The notes below the pieces were generated by a model that saw only the letters and a program-made list of their open reading frames with translations, searched no databases and was not told the origin of the DNA. This document shows, piece after piece, positions 1-8,052 of a DNA stretch of 64,000 nt. The translations under genes were made by a program, and so were the position numbers. Source of the DNA: Alitiscatomonas aceti (GTDB taxonomy: Bacteria > Bacillota > Clostridia > Lachnospirales > Lachnospiraceae); NCBI RefSeq assembly GCF_025567195.1, contig NZ_JAOQJF010000014.1:1-64000 (forward strand), read 5' to 3'. Within the stretch, counting starts at the first letter, position 1, and each line of letters begins with the position of its first letter.

Positions 1-177
1 ATGGTGGCTTAAAAGTTGTACCCTAAAATATCAAATCGGATTTTTGAAATTTTCTTCAAAAAACACTTGACTTTTTATTAGCAGGCTTTCAGAAAGCTCC
101 CGCAGCGGACGATCCGGAAAAGAGTTTTCTGTTTGTGTGCAGAGTCTGATCCTATAACAATTTAGGAGGTACACCCA

Positions 178-902
178 ATGAAACAGGGCTATGGCGTTTT
201 TGGTGCGGCCTATGAAGTGATGCTGAGAAATGATCCCCATGATCCACGTTCCATCGATCACGAACTCCTGCGCCGGATGGTCCGTCTGGATCCAGAGTCC
301 TATGATCTGCTTTATGCGGAGCCGCCGTTCTGTCCCCATATGGAAGGCCACGATCTGTACGGCCTGGCGCAGACATTAAAAAACAGGAGGACCGCGCCTC
401 CATTGAGACTATCCTTGCCTTCACATCCGGGATCGCAAAAAAGTGTGAAACCTCCCTGGAGAAGAAGCGGTTCGGGGGAACAGAACAGGAGATCCTGGCC
501 CGCGGTACAGACTGGTGCACGGACATGGCCCGCGTGGCGGTCGTTCTTTTGGGATGTATCGGTATTCCTGCCAGAGTTCTCTATCTCGCTGATCCAGAAA
601 GGGCATACCATGGACATTCGGCGGTGGAGGCTTTTTACGATGGAAAATATGGGGCGGCGGATCCCATCTATGGGTACACCTTTTATGATGGGGGCCCACT
701 GGATGCATATACACTGATGTATGAACCACAGCATCTGAAGCATCTGCCGGAAGAATACAGAAGTCTTTTTCAGTGTATCGCCGTCAGCAGGTATGATCCT
801 ATGGATCCGTCCAATGATTACTCTGTGTCAGCAGTCAATGCCTATTACCGGACTGTACTGACCCGGGAGCATCATGGACACTGGATGATGGGAGAGGGGT
901 AA
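178..902 (+). pseudogene. Transglutaminase-like protein, split by a one-base frame change at an A6 run
   Basis: Two frames together encode one transglutaminase-like protein of about 241 residues. The first frame starts at ATG 178 behind TAGGAGG (163-169) and is sensible to about residue 68. The second frame, one base back, carries everything from about 384 to the stop at 900-902. The joint lies at an A run (378-383) inside the in-frame heptamer A_AAA_AAC (378-384). One extra A, or a -1 ribosomal slip there, restores a continuous protein. The second part has the transglutaminase core: Cys in WCTDMARV (codon near 516), a HSAVEAFYDGKYG segment with the His, and a following ADPIYGY with the Asp. 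I call it a pseudogene or sequencing-indel gene by default; programmed frameshifting is the alternative. The upstream 1-177 shows no gene. Confidence 0.7.
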
Positions 903-1045
903 CGGCCGGTCTGCTGCTGCTGTCCTTGTGTCAGATCCCTGCGGAGGATACAGACGTCTGGCATCCGCCAGCCGTCATAAAAATTTCTGCCAAGAAAATA
1001 CTATAAAACCGGGGCGCTATAAGGCCCTGGAAAGGAGGCAGCCAG

Positions 1046-1900
1046 ATGAAAAGAAAAGTCTGGATCCCAATGACAGTCATTGCCGCCATGCTCCTGATCC
1101 CGGTTCCTTTAAGATATAAGGACGGGGGCAGTGTATGCTTCAAGGCGGTCTTATATGATGTGACCCGATTCCACCAGCTGGATCTGGACTCCCAGACCGG
1201 ATATGATGATGGATGGAGGATCCGGATACTGGGGATCCCTGTATATGATGATCGGGAGGAACCGGATACGAAGGAAGCGGATATGGCAGAGCATGAGGCT
1301 CCGCCGCGCGGGCAGCCAGCGGCTTATGATCCCATTTTAGAGGAATACAGCCAGATGGTGCAGAATGATTTTTATGTGGATCTCAGGGATTCAGAGCTTT
1401 ATGAAAGCAGCTTTGGAGAGCATATCAGTATGGAGATCCGCACCCATGAGCAGGATATATATTACGCCCTTTATGATATAGACGGGAATGGGACCCAGGA
1501 GCTTTTGATCGCTGGCGGAGAGTATGGGACTGTGTCCCCGGTCTTTACTCCGTGGAATTATGATCTGTACGGATGGAATGGAACCCATGCGGTCCGTATT
1601 TTCCCGGAAATGGAGTTTGGATACAGGACCAATTTTTCGCTTTATGAAAACGGGGTCATCGAGGTGTTTTACAGCAGCAGCGCTGCGGAATCCGGAACGG
1701 ATCTCTATAAAATTTCGGATGACGGGGTAAACGCCATGCGGATCGACTCTTTTACGTCCACGGCCCGTCTGGAAGGAGAAACTCCGGTATTTACTTATAT
1801 GCAGAATGGAACGGAGATCTCTGAAGAAGAATATCATGCCAGGATCCAGGCGTATGAGATCCCCCTTTCAGAAGCGCCGGAGTGGATCCAGATCCAGTAG
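1046..1900 (+). CDS. Exported or membrane-anchored protein with Asp-rich DIDGNGTQELLI loop, function unknown
   Basis: I do not recognise this 284-residue protein. It begins MKRK followed by a hydrophobic stretch (about residues 6-22) that should act as a signal anchor; no lipobox Cys is evident. An acidic linker follows (about 65-100). Residues 144-155 read DIDGNGTQELLI, an Asp/Asn-rich loop typical of FG-GAP/VCBS-type repeats and EF-hand-like secreted proteins, followed by an aromatic-rich beta-type region (YDLYGWNG and similar). The start is supported by AAAGGAGG at 1031-1038, seven bases before ATG. It lies between the broken transglutaminase-like gene and another small exported protein, so the three may form one surface-protein group. 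Confidence 0.75.
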   Translation: MKRKVWIPMTVIAAMLLIPVPLRYKDGGSVCFKAVLYDVTRFHQLDLDSQTGYDDGWRIRILGIPVYDDREEPDTKEADMAEHEAPPRGQPAAYDPILEEYSQMVQNDFYVDLRDSELYESSFGEHISMEIRTHEQDIYYALYDIDGNGTQELLIAGGEYGTVSPVFTPWNYDLYGWNGTHAVRIFPEMEFGYRTNFSLYENGVIEVFYSSSAAESGTDLYKISDDGVNAMRIDSFTSTARLEGETPVFTYMQNGTEISEEEYHARIQAYEIPLSEAPEWIQIQ

Positions 1901-1976
1901 ACCTCCATTCCCATTTCTTTGTACTGGATCTGGAGATGGTCTGGATCATTCATTGGTCAGAAAGGAAGGTGCAGTT

Positions 1977-2312
1977 ATGAAAAAACGGATCCTTATTTGC
2001 TTACTGATACTTGTTGGCGCAGCGTTTCTTTTTTATCTGGGGATCCAGAAGACCCATACGTTTACCCTGGCAGACAGGGAAGGCACTTCGCTGAAGGGAG
2101 AGCAGATACAGCCGGTATTTGGGACTGTCCAGGTTTCCAGCAGCTGCGATACAGCCGTAGTCTTTACAGATACCGAAACAGGAGAGACGTATGAGATCGG
2201 CTATCTTACCCCGGGCATACGGGAGAAGATCCGTCTGCGAAGAGGAAGGTGGTATACGGTGACCGGCGCAGGAGAGCTTACCATGGGGGCGGTCATCCTC
2301 AGGATCGAATAG
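1977..2312 (+). CDS. Small membrane-anchored protein, function unknown
   Basis: A 111-residue protein starting MKKRIL with a single hydrophobic segment (about residues 5-23) and an extracellular remainder of about 88 residues rich in Thr and charged residues. An in-frame opening exists further upstream, but ATG 1977 is preferred because GAAAGGAAGG lies just before it and the hydrophobic signal directly follows. No family was recognised. It is 76 bases downstream of the preceding exported protein on the same strand and is followed by a strong two-way hairpin, so it is probably the last gene of that unit. Confidence 0.6.
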   Translation: MKKRILICLLILVGAAFLFYLGIQKTHTFTLADREGTSLKGEQIQPVFGTVQVSSSCDTAVVFTDTETGETYEIGYLTPGIREKIRLRRGRWYTVTGAGELTMGAVILRIE

Positions 2313-2351
2313 GCGGTGCGAATGCGGCCTGCCTTTGGATATCCGTCATAA

Positions 2352-2407
2352 AAAGGAGCTGCTGCAAAAGGAAAGCACGGAAAACTTTCTTTTGCAGCAG
2401 CTCCTTT
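2352..2407. terminator. Two-way terminator hairpin between convergent genes
   Basis: Inverted repeat with 19-base arms: 2352-2370 (AAAGGAGCTGCTGCAAAAG) and 2389-2407 (its reverse complement). A/T tracts on both sides suit termination of the plus-strand small gene and the minus-strand upp gene. A close relative of this sequence lies at 35273-35322. Confidence 0.75.
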
Positions 2408-2417
2408 GCTGTCTGTT

Positions 2418-3047
2418 TTATTTGGTTCCGAAGATCCTGTCTCCGGCGTCGCCCAGACCCGGACAGATGTAGGCTTTTTCATTTAACTGGCGGTCCAGAT
2501 GGCCCACATAGATCTGGACATCCGGATGGGCCTTTCTAAGACGCTCCAGGCCTTCCGGGGCCGCGATGACGCACATGAATTTAATATGCTTTCCGCCATG
2601 CTGCTTGATGAAGTCAATGGCTGCCACAGCAGAGCCGCCGGTGGCCAGCATGGGGTCTGTTACTACAATGGTACGCTGCTCGATGGGATCCGGCAGCTTA
2701 CAGAAATATTCGTGGGGCTGATGGGTCTTTTCATCCCGGTACAGGCCGATGTGGCCGACCTTGGCAGTGGGCACCAGGGCCAGGATCCCGTTGACCATGC
2801 CAAGTCCTGCACGCAGGATCGGTACCACGGCCAGTTTCTTTCCGGCAATAACAGGAGTCATACAGGTTTCGATGGGAGTTTCCACTTCGACCTCCTCCAG
2901 AGGAAGATCCCGCAGGGCCTCATAGCCCATGAGAGTTGCGATTTCCTCGATCAGGGTCCTGAATTCATTTGTACCCGTTCTCTTATCTCTCAGCATGGAG
3001 ATTTTATGCTGCACCAGCGGATGTTCGATGATCGTTACATTTTCCAT
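2418..3047 (-). CDS. upp: Uracil phosphoribosyltransferase
   Basis: Converts uracil and PRPP to UMP in pyrimidine salvage, in the cytoplasm. The 209-residue length is normal for the family. The PRPP-binding loop IVVTDPMLATGGS is at residues 127-139, preceded by the VVPILRAGLGM segment at 74-84, and the C terminus has the uracil-recognition segment GLGDAGDRIFGTK. The start MENVTIIEHPLVQHK matches the family N terminus. It lies 101 bases downstream of a lipoprotein gene on the same strand and converges with the small membrane protein gene across a shared terminator hairpin. Confidence 0.97.
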   Translation of the reverse strand: MENVTIIEHPLVQHKISMLRDKRTGTNEFRTLIEEIATLMGYEALRDLPLEEVEVETPIETCMTPVIAGKKLAVVPILRAGLGMVNGILALVPTAKVGHIGLYRDEKTHQPHEYFCKLPDPIEQRTIVVTDPMLATGGSAVAAIDFIKQHGGKHIKFMCVIAAPEGLERLRKAHPDVQIYVGHLDRQLNEKAYICPGLGDAGDRIFGTK

Positions 3048-3148
3048 AGTATTATCCAGCCTTTCCTCTTTATTTGTATCCCGGGCACAGAACGGTCCCC
3101 GGGCATCGATCTTCCCATAATCCTATCAGAAATCCAACGGGAAATCAA

Positions 3149-3988
3149 CTATTTCGTATCCGGCGTATAGCTTACGATCACGTAATCGCCCAGGGCATGG
3201 GGCACAGGCACAGCCATGTAAATAACGCCCTGGTTCTCGTAGGAAAAGGACTGGGGGAAGCCCTCCAGATTTTCCGCCGTGAAATCGCACTGCTTCAGGA
3301 TCTCCCACATGGCGTTGAGGTCCTGGGTCTTTAAATACTCCAGCGCCTCTTTTGAGTCTGCGGGCTTTTTCAGCACACAGTCGTCGGACAGGATATATCC
3401 GGCCATGGTATAGGCGTCGGCGTAATCGGAAAGCCCCTGGAGCGTCCCCTTGTTTAGATCCACTGTGGTGGTATAAAAAAGATCAGAGGGGTGGGCGGCT
3501 CCGTTTACCATCAGAGAGCCTTCATAGGTAAGGATTGCTTTGTTTTTATCCAGAGATACGACGGTGCATTTGACCGACAGGGTATCGGCCGCCGGATCGA
3601 CCTGATAATCCGTTAAAACCTGGAGCGCTTTTTCTTTAATAAGAGCATTGACCGCATCCTCCATCTTCGGATCCCGCAGATTGGATAAGACTGCGTATTC
3701 AATGGACGTCTTTCCCTGCTTCTCCGTGGCGATCTTGGACCGGACGCTCAGGGCAGAGGAGGAATCCGCTCCCTTCTGGGTCTCCTCCGTTTCTTTTTCC
3801 GTTTCCTTCTGGGTCTCTTTTTCCGTTTCTTTTTCTTTATCCCCGCCGGAAGCCTCTGTGGAAGCCATGGTCTCAGCCTCCGAGGTATGGAGGGTATCCA
3901 GGTCGATCTTTTCCCTGGATTTGCATCCGGAAGCCGAAAGGGCCACAGCGGCTGCCAGCGCCGCAAACAGAACGTGTTGTTTTCTCAT
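3149..3988 (-). CDS. Lipoprotein, probable DUF3298/DUF4163-like extracellular domain
   Basis: A 279-residue lipoprotein. The start at 3988 is chosen over one nine codons upstream because GGAGG lies 8-12 bases before it and MRKQHVLFAALAAAVALSASGC is a lipoprotein signal ending in the lipobox ASGC. After the Cys comes a Lys/Glu/Thr linker with repeated KETEKET units (about residues 48-75). The C-terminal ~190 residues have two alpha/beta modules (IEYAVLSNLRDP..; LEYLKTQDLNAMWEIL..) resembling the DUF3298/DUF4163 domain of PdaC/RsiV-like proteins; that assignment is by eye. A -10 like TATAAT sits on the minus strand at 4036-4041. Its role is unknown; an envelope or polysaccharide-associated function is inferred. 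Confidence 0.8.
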   Translation of the reverse strand: MRKQHVLFAALAAAVALSASGCKSREKIDLDTLHTSEAETMASTEASGGDKEKETEKETQKETEKETEETQKGADSSSALSVRSKIATEKQGKTSIEYAVLSNLRDPKMEDAVNALIKEKALQVLTDYQVDPAADTLSVKCTVVSLDKNKAILTYEGSLMVNGAAHPSDLFYTTTVDLNKGTLQGLSDYADAYTMAGYILSDDCVLKKPADSKEALEYLKTQDLNAMWEILKQCDFTAENLEGFPQSFSYENQGVIYMAVPVPHALGDYVIVSYTPDTK

Positions 3989-4119
3989 CTGTAACGAACC
4001 TCCTTCACGCAGCATAAAGCTGCCGTATAGATATCATTATAAACCATAGGCCGTTTAAAGTACAGGAGAAGAAATATGTAGAAATTCTTAATTTTCTGTA
4101 ATGGATTTTGAATTGTGTA

Positions 4120-4148
4120 TTTCCAACCACAGGAAAATATGGTATGCT
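4120..4148 (+). promoter_or_regulatory. Candidate promoter of the flavodoxin-ferredoxin gene
   Basis: TTTCCA (4120-4125), 17 bases, TATGCT (4143-4148), 44 bases before the ATG. The -35 lies in a small inverted repeat TTTCC-N6-GGAAA (4120-4135), which could be an operator. Both boxes are weak matches. Confidence 0.4.
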
Positions 4149-4191
4149 GTACATAATGAAGGACTATGTCCTGTTAGGGAGGTCAAACACC

Positions 4192-5019
4192 ATGGAAAGA
4201 AAAAAAGTATGGGCGGTCTATTTCAGCGCCACAGATACCACCAAGAAAACAGTTCTGACCATTGCCGATGAGGCGGCGCGGCTTCTTGGGGCAGAACGGG
4301 AGGATTATGATTTTACCCTTCCCGGAATGAGAGAAAACGGTTTTGCTGCGGGGAAAGACGATCTGGTGATCTTCGGAACGCCGGTCTATGCCGGGCGCGT
4401 TCCCAATGTACTGTTAAAATACCTGGCCACCATTCAGGGAAACGGCGCTCTTGCGGTTCCGGTGGTGCTTTTTGGAAATAGAAATTTCGACGACGGCCTC
4501 ATTGAGCTGCGGGACATCCTGGAAAATACCGGTTTCCATACAGTGGCTGCCGCTGCCTTTGTAGGCGAGCATTCCTTCTCAAAGACCCTGGCTGCCGGCC
4601 GTCCCGATGCAGACGATATGAAAGAGGCCCTGGCCTTTGCCGGAAAGGTTGCGGAGAAGGTGAAGGGGCTTCCAGAGGGAGAAGCGCCTGCCCCTGTGGA
4701 AGTGGATGGCGTACCCCATCCCTACCGGGGCTACTACCAGCCCAGAGACCGGAAGGGCGTTTCCATTGATATCCGGAAGGTAAAATCCCTGGTTTCTGAC
4801 GCCTGCGACGATTGTAAGATCTGTGCCGATGTCTGTCCCATGGGCTCCATCAGCCATGAAAACGTGCGGGAATATACAGGTATCTGTATCAAATGCGGGG
4901 CCTGCATTAAAAAATGTCCAAAGCAGGCCAGATATTATGAGGATGAAGGCTATCTTTACCATCAGCATGAACTGGAAGAGGGCTATACCCGCCGGGCTGC
5001 CATCTCCCTTTTCTTATAA
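4192..5019 (+). CDS. EFR1-family flavodoxin-ferredoxin fusion protein
   Basis: A 275-residue two-domain redox protein. Residues 1-~165 form a flavodoxin-like domain: YFSATDTTKKT is the FMN phosphate loop and VIFGTPVYAGRVP is the 50s-loop-type segment. The C-terminal part has two 4Fe-4S motifs: CDDCKICADVCP and CIKCGACIKKCP. This layout is the EFR1 family of anaerobes, thought to move electrons between ferredoxin and flavin partners; the partner here is unknown. ATG 4192 is preferred over an in-frame ATG 28 codons upstream because GGGAGG precedes it and the family begins near this point. The gene is monocistronic or leads into the purO-purH pair 35 bases downstream. Confidence 0.88.
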   Translation: MERKKVWAVYFSATDTTKKTVLTIADEAARLLGAEREDYDFTLPGMRENGFAAGKDDLVIFGTPVYAGRVPNVLLKYLATIQGNGALAVPVVLFGNRNFDDGLIELRDILENTGFHTVAAAAFVGEHSFSKTLAAGRPDADDMKEALAFAGKVAEKVKGLPEGEAPAPVEVDGVPHPYRGYYQPRDRKGVSIDIRKVKSLVSDACDDCKICADVCPMGSISHENVREYTGICIKCGACIKKCPKQARYYEDEGYLYHQHELEEGYTRRAAISLFL

Positions 5020-5054
5020 AAACAGCGAAAACTAATAATCTGGAGGAGTATCCT

Positions 5055-5768
5055 ATGAAATTATTATCACTTGCAGAGGAATTAAGGAGTAATTCCTATC
5101 CGGGCAGAGGAATCGTCATCGGCAGATCCAAAGACGGAGCAAAGGCTGTCACCGCGTATTTCATCATGGGCAGAAGCGAAAACAGCAGGAACCGCGTATT
5201 TGTAGAAGAGGGAGAGGGGATCCGCACCCAGGCCTTCGATCCGGCAAAGCTTTCCGATCCCAGCCTTATCATCTATGCGCCGGTCCGTGTCCTGGGCAAT
5301 AAGACCATTGTGACCAATGGAGACCAGACCGACACCATCTACGAGGGAATGGATAAGCAGCTCACCTTTGAGCAGTCCTTACGCTGCCGGGAATTTGAGC
5401 CGGACGGACCCAACTACACGCCCCGTATCTCCGGGATCATGCACATTGAAAATGGAGGCTATAATTACGCCATGTCCATCTTAAAGAGCAGCAATGGAAA
5501 TCCGGAAAGCTGCTGCCGGTTTACCTATGCCTATGAAAAGCCTTTAAACGGCGAAGGCCGGTTCATCCATACGTACATGGGCGACGGAAATCCCCTTCCC
5601 AGCTTTGAAGGCGAGCCGAAGCGGGTGGAGATCGACGGGACCATCGACGAATTTACAGAGATGGTATGGAACAGCTTAAACCAGGATAACAAGGTTTCCC
5701 TGTTCGTACGGTTCATTGATATTGCCACAGGAACGTATGAGACCAGGATCGTAAATAAAAATAAGTAA
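5055..5768 (+). CDS. purO: IMP cyclohydrolase, PurO-type
   Basis: Predicted to close FAICAR to IMP, the last step of purine synthesis. The 237 residues match the single-domain IMP cyclohydrolase family (PurO fold) known from archaea and some Clostridia rather than the N-terminal domain of bacterial PurH: N-terminal NSYPGRGIVIGRS, then AYFIMGRSENSRNRVF, and central PNYTPRISG. SD GGAGGAG precedes ATG 5055. It is 28 bases upstream of a stand-alone AICAR formyltransferase, so the two reactions of bifunctional PurH are carried by two adjacent genes here. Confidence 0.9.
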   Translation: MKLLSLAEELRSNSYPGRGIVIGRSKDGAKAVTAYFIMGRSENSRNRVFVEEGEGIRTQAFDPAKLSDPSLIIYAPVRVLGNKTIVTNGDQTDTIYEGMDKQLTFEQSLRCREFEPDGPNYTPRISGIMHIENGGYNYAMSILKSSNGNPESCCRFTYAYEKPLNGEGRFIHTYMGDGNPLPSFEGEPKRVEIDGTIDEFTEMVWNSLNQDNKVSLFVRFIDIATGTYETRIVNKNK

Positions 5769-5796
5769 CAGATCATATACAAAAGGAGACGTTTCA

Positions 5797-6975
5797 ATGA
5801 AAGAGATGGAATTAAAATACGGCTGTAACCCCAACCAGAAACCGTCCAGGGTTTTCATGGAGAATGGAAGCGAACTGCCCATCACCGTCTTAAATGGAAG
5901 ACCGGGCTATATCAACCTTTTAGATGCTTTTAACGGCTGGCAGCTGGTAAGGGAATTAAAGAAGGCCACCGGACTTCCCGCAGCCACATCCTTTAAGCAC
6001 GTATCCCCGGCCGGAGCCGCTGTGGGCCTTCCCATGGACGACGTATTAAAGAAGATCTACTGGGTAGACGATCTGGGAGAGCTCTCCCCCCTGGCCTGTG
6101 CATACGCCAGGGCCAGAGGAGCGGACCGTATGTCTTCCTTCGGCGACTTTATTTCCCTTTCCGATCCCTGCGACGTGGATACGGCGAAGCTCATTAAAAG
6201 AGAGGTTTCCGACGGCGTCATTGCTCCGGGCTATGAGCCGGAGGCCCTGGAGATCTTAAAGGCAAAGAAAAATGGAAATTACAATGTGATCCAGATCGAC
6301 GAAAATTACGTTCCCGATCCCATCGAGCGCAAGCAGGTCTTTGGCATTACCTTTGAGCAGGGACGCAATGAGCTGGATATCAATAAAGATCTCCTGTCCA
6401 ACATCGTTACAGATAATAAGGAGATGCCGGAAGCTGCAAAGGTAGATCTGATGATCGCCCTTATTACCTTAAAGTACACCCAGTCCAACTCCGTGTGCTA
6501 TGTAAAGGGCGGCCAGGCCATCGGTATCGGAGCGGGCCAGCAGTCCAGAGTCCACTGTACCCGTCTCGCAGGCCAGAAGGCAGACAACTGGTTCTTACGG
6601 CAGGCTCCCCAGGTTTTGAACCTTCCGTTTATCGATAAGATCAAACGGGCCGACCGGGATAATGCCATCGACGTTTATATCGGGGACGAATACATGGACG
6701 TGCTGGCGGACGGTCAGTGGGAGAAGATCTTCACAGAGAAGCCGCCGGTATTCACAAGAGAAGAGAAGCGGGCATGGCTGGATCAGATGCAGGATGTGGC
6801 CCTGGGCTCCGATGCCTTCTTCCCCTTTGGAGACAACATCGAAAGAGCCCATAAGAGCGGTGTTAAATACATTGCCCAGCCAGGCGGCTCTGTCCGTGAC
6901 GATAATGTCATCGAGGTCTGCAATAAGTATGGCATGACCATGGCGTTTACGGGGATCCGGCTGTTCCACCACTAA
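5797..6975 (+). CDS. purH: AICAR formyltransferase, stand-alone PurH C-terminal type
   Basis: Transfers a formyl group from 10-formyl-THF to AICAR, giving FAICAR. The 392-residue protein corresponds to the formyltransferase half of PurH only: it opens LKYGCNPNQKPSRVF and has the AATSFKHVSPAGAAVG segment with the catalytic Lys-His pair, VCYVKGGQAIGIGAGQQSR, SDAFFPFGDNIERA and IAQPGGSVRDD, all PurH formyltransferase signatures. No cyclohydrolase domain is present. SD AAAAGGAG precedes ATG 5797. It follows the PurO-type cyclohydrolase with which it would work, and is closed by a terminator at 6984. Confidence 0.95.
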   Translation: MKEMELKYGCNPNQKPSRVFMENGSELPITVLNGRPGYINLLDAFNGWQLVRELKKATGLPAATSFKHVSPAGAAVGLPMDDVLKKIYWVDDLGELSPLACAYARARGADRMSSFGDFISLSDPCDVDTAKLIKREVSDGVIAPGYEPEALEILKAKKNGNYNVIQIDENYVPDPIERKQVFGITFEQGRNELDINKDLLSNIVTDNKEMPEAAKVDLMIALITLKYTQSNSVCYVKGGQAIGIGAGQQSRVHCTRLAGQKADNWFLRQAPQVLNLPFIDKIKRADRDNAIDVYIGDEYMDVLADGQWEKIFTEKPPVFTREEKRAWLDQMQDVALGSDAFFPFGDNIERAHKSGVKYIAQPGGSVRDDNVIEVCNKYGMTMAFTGIRLFHH

Positions 6976-6983
6976 AAAGATGG

Positions 6984-7014
6984 ATCTGCCGGCCCTTCAG
7001 ACCGGCAGATTTTT
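6984..7014 (+). terminator. Rho-independent terminator after purH
   Basis: Nine-base perfect stem ATCTGCCGG / CCGGCAGAT (6984-6992, 7002-7010) with a nine-base loop and TTTT following, nine bases after the purH stop. Confidence 0.9.
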
Positions 7015-7081
7015 CCGAATAAAAATTTCCCTTGCAAATCTTCAAAACCTATGATAGACTTATATTCGGTTTTGAACCGAT

Positions 7082-7164
7082 GCCGGCATGGCGGAATGGC
7101 AGACGCATCAGACTCAAAATCTGACGGGGGCAACCTCGTGCCGGTTCAAGTCCGGCTGCCGGCA
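7082..7164 (+). tRNA. tRNA-Leu (anticodon CAA)
   Basis: An 83-nt class II tRNA. Acceptor stem GCCGGCA (7082-7088) pairs with TGCCGGC (7157-7163), discriminator A at 7164. The anticodon stem TCAGA/TCTGA encloses CTCAAAA, so the anticodon is CAA (Leu, UUG). A long variable arm CGGGGGCAACCTCGT follows, and the T arm GCCGG-TTCAAGT-CCGGC is perfect. CCA is not encoded. A weak promoter (TTGCAA 7032-7037, 17 bases, TAGACT 7055-7060) lies upstream and a terminator follows at 7176. Confidence 0.97.
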
Positions 7165-7171
7165 CTGCCAG

Positions 7172-7219
7172 AAAGGGCGCTGTACGCAAGGGAAATTTCC
7201 TGTGTACAGCGCCTTTTTT
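7172..7219 (+). terminator. Rho-independent terminator after tRNA-Leu
   Basis: Ten-base perfect stem GGCGCTGTAC / GTACAGCGCC (7176-7185, 7204-7213) followed by T6 (7214-7219); upstream AAA extends the stem into the T run. Confidence 0.9.
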
Positions 7220-7287
7220 CGTATCTTTCCATAAACCATCCGGGAGAACCGAACTCCCAGATGCCATCTGCCCTGGGAGGAAGAGGA

Positions 7288-7884
7288 TCAGCCTGTTTCT
7301 TCCGTCATGCGGCTGCTCCGCACATACCGGTCCAGGGAGGTTTCCAGAGAACCCTCCAGGGCAATGAGCAGATACCGGGTCAGCTGCTCCTCGGAGGATT
7401 CCATATCGCTCTGGATCCAGCCGATCATGATCCCGGAAACAGCCTCCAGGTAAAACGCAGCCAGAAAATCCAGGTAATCATCGGGTACCGCCCGCCCACG
7501 GCACAGCTCCCGCAGCCGGTCATGCATCATTCCGGAAATGTCCTCCACGCAGATCCGCCGGAAGGAATCGCCCCCCATGCTGCTCAGGGCAGACTTACAC
7601 ACCGCAGCATTTTCCTTTAAATACCGGATCAGATTCTGGATCCACACCTCCAGGGTAGGGCACCGGGACCGGTCGGCAAATAGCTTCTCGAAATCCTGCC
7701 GGAAGGTCCAGGACAGCAGATCGTAAATATCCTGGAAGTGGTAATAAAATGTATACCGGTTAATACCGCAGTCGTCGGCCAGCTCCTGTATGGTAATGCG
7801 GCCCAGATTTTTTCTCGTCATCAGCTTTTTCAAAGAGGCCGCCATCTGTTCTTTTCTGTGCAGGGACAATTCGTTTCGTTTCAT
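7288..7884 (-). CDS. TetR/AcrR-family transcriptional regulator
   Basis: A 198-residue TetR-type repressor. The N-terminal helix-turn-helix is at about residues 20-55 (ITIQELADDCGINRYTFYYHFQDIYDLL), with the family's YYHF signature; the C-terminal ~130 residues form the ligand-binding helical domain, of the type seen with TetR_C regulators related to DhaS. The start at 7884 has GGAGAG seven bases upstream, whereas the longer reading frame begins within the operator region. It is divergent from the MMPL exporter and giant surface protein genes, and a nested palindrome at 7924-7971 between them is the likely operator. It probably represses both directions until an unknown ligand binds. Confidence 0.9.
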   Translation of the reverse strand: MKRNELSLHRKEQMAASLKKLMTRKNLGRITIQELADDCGINRYTFYYHFQDIYDLLSWTFRQDFEKLFADRSRCPTLEVWIQNLIRYLKENAAVCKSALSSMGGDSFRRICVEDISGMMHDRLRELCRGRAVPDDYLDFLAAFYLEAVSGIMIGWIQSDMESSEEQLTRYLLIALEGSLETSLDRYVRSSRMTEETG

Positions 7885-7923
7885 ATACTCTCCATTATCG
7901 TGATCTTTTTTCCGTAAACGCAC

Positions 7924-7971
7924 CACAATTATATCAAAATGTGTAGATTTACACAAGTGACGAATATTGTG
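7924..7971. promoter_or_regulatory. Candidate TetR operator: two concentric inverted repeats
   Basis: TGTGTA-GATT-TACACA (7940-7955) is a perfect 6-4-6 palindrome. An outer pair CACAAT (7924-7929) / ATTGTG (7966-7971) has exactly the same centre (7947.5). It lies in the divergent space, 40 bases from the regulator start and about 80 bases from the exporter start, the classic position for autoregulation. Confidence 0.65.
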
Positions 7972-8052
7972 TATGGGAAGTTTTCAGCGTTTGATATATA
8001 GTTTTGTACATTGAAACAACAGACCAGACAGAGGAAGGAGCAGAAAGAAATT

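Noticed and set aside
4108..4191. Longer start for the flavodoxin-ferredoxin protein
   Set aside because: The extension covers the probable promoter and lacks a ribosome site; ATG 4192 matches the family.
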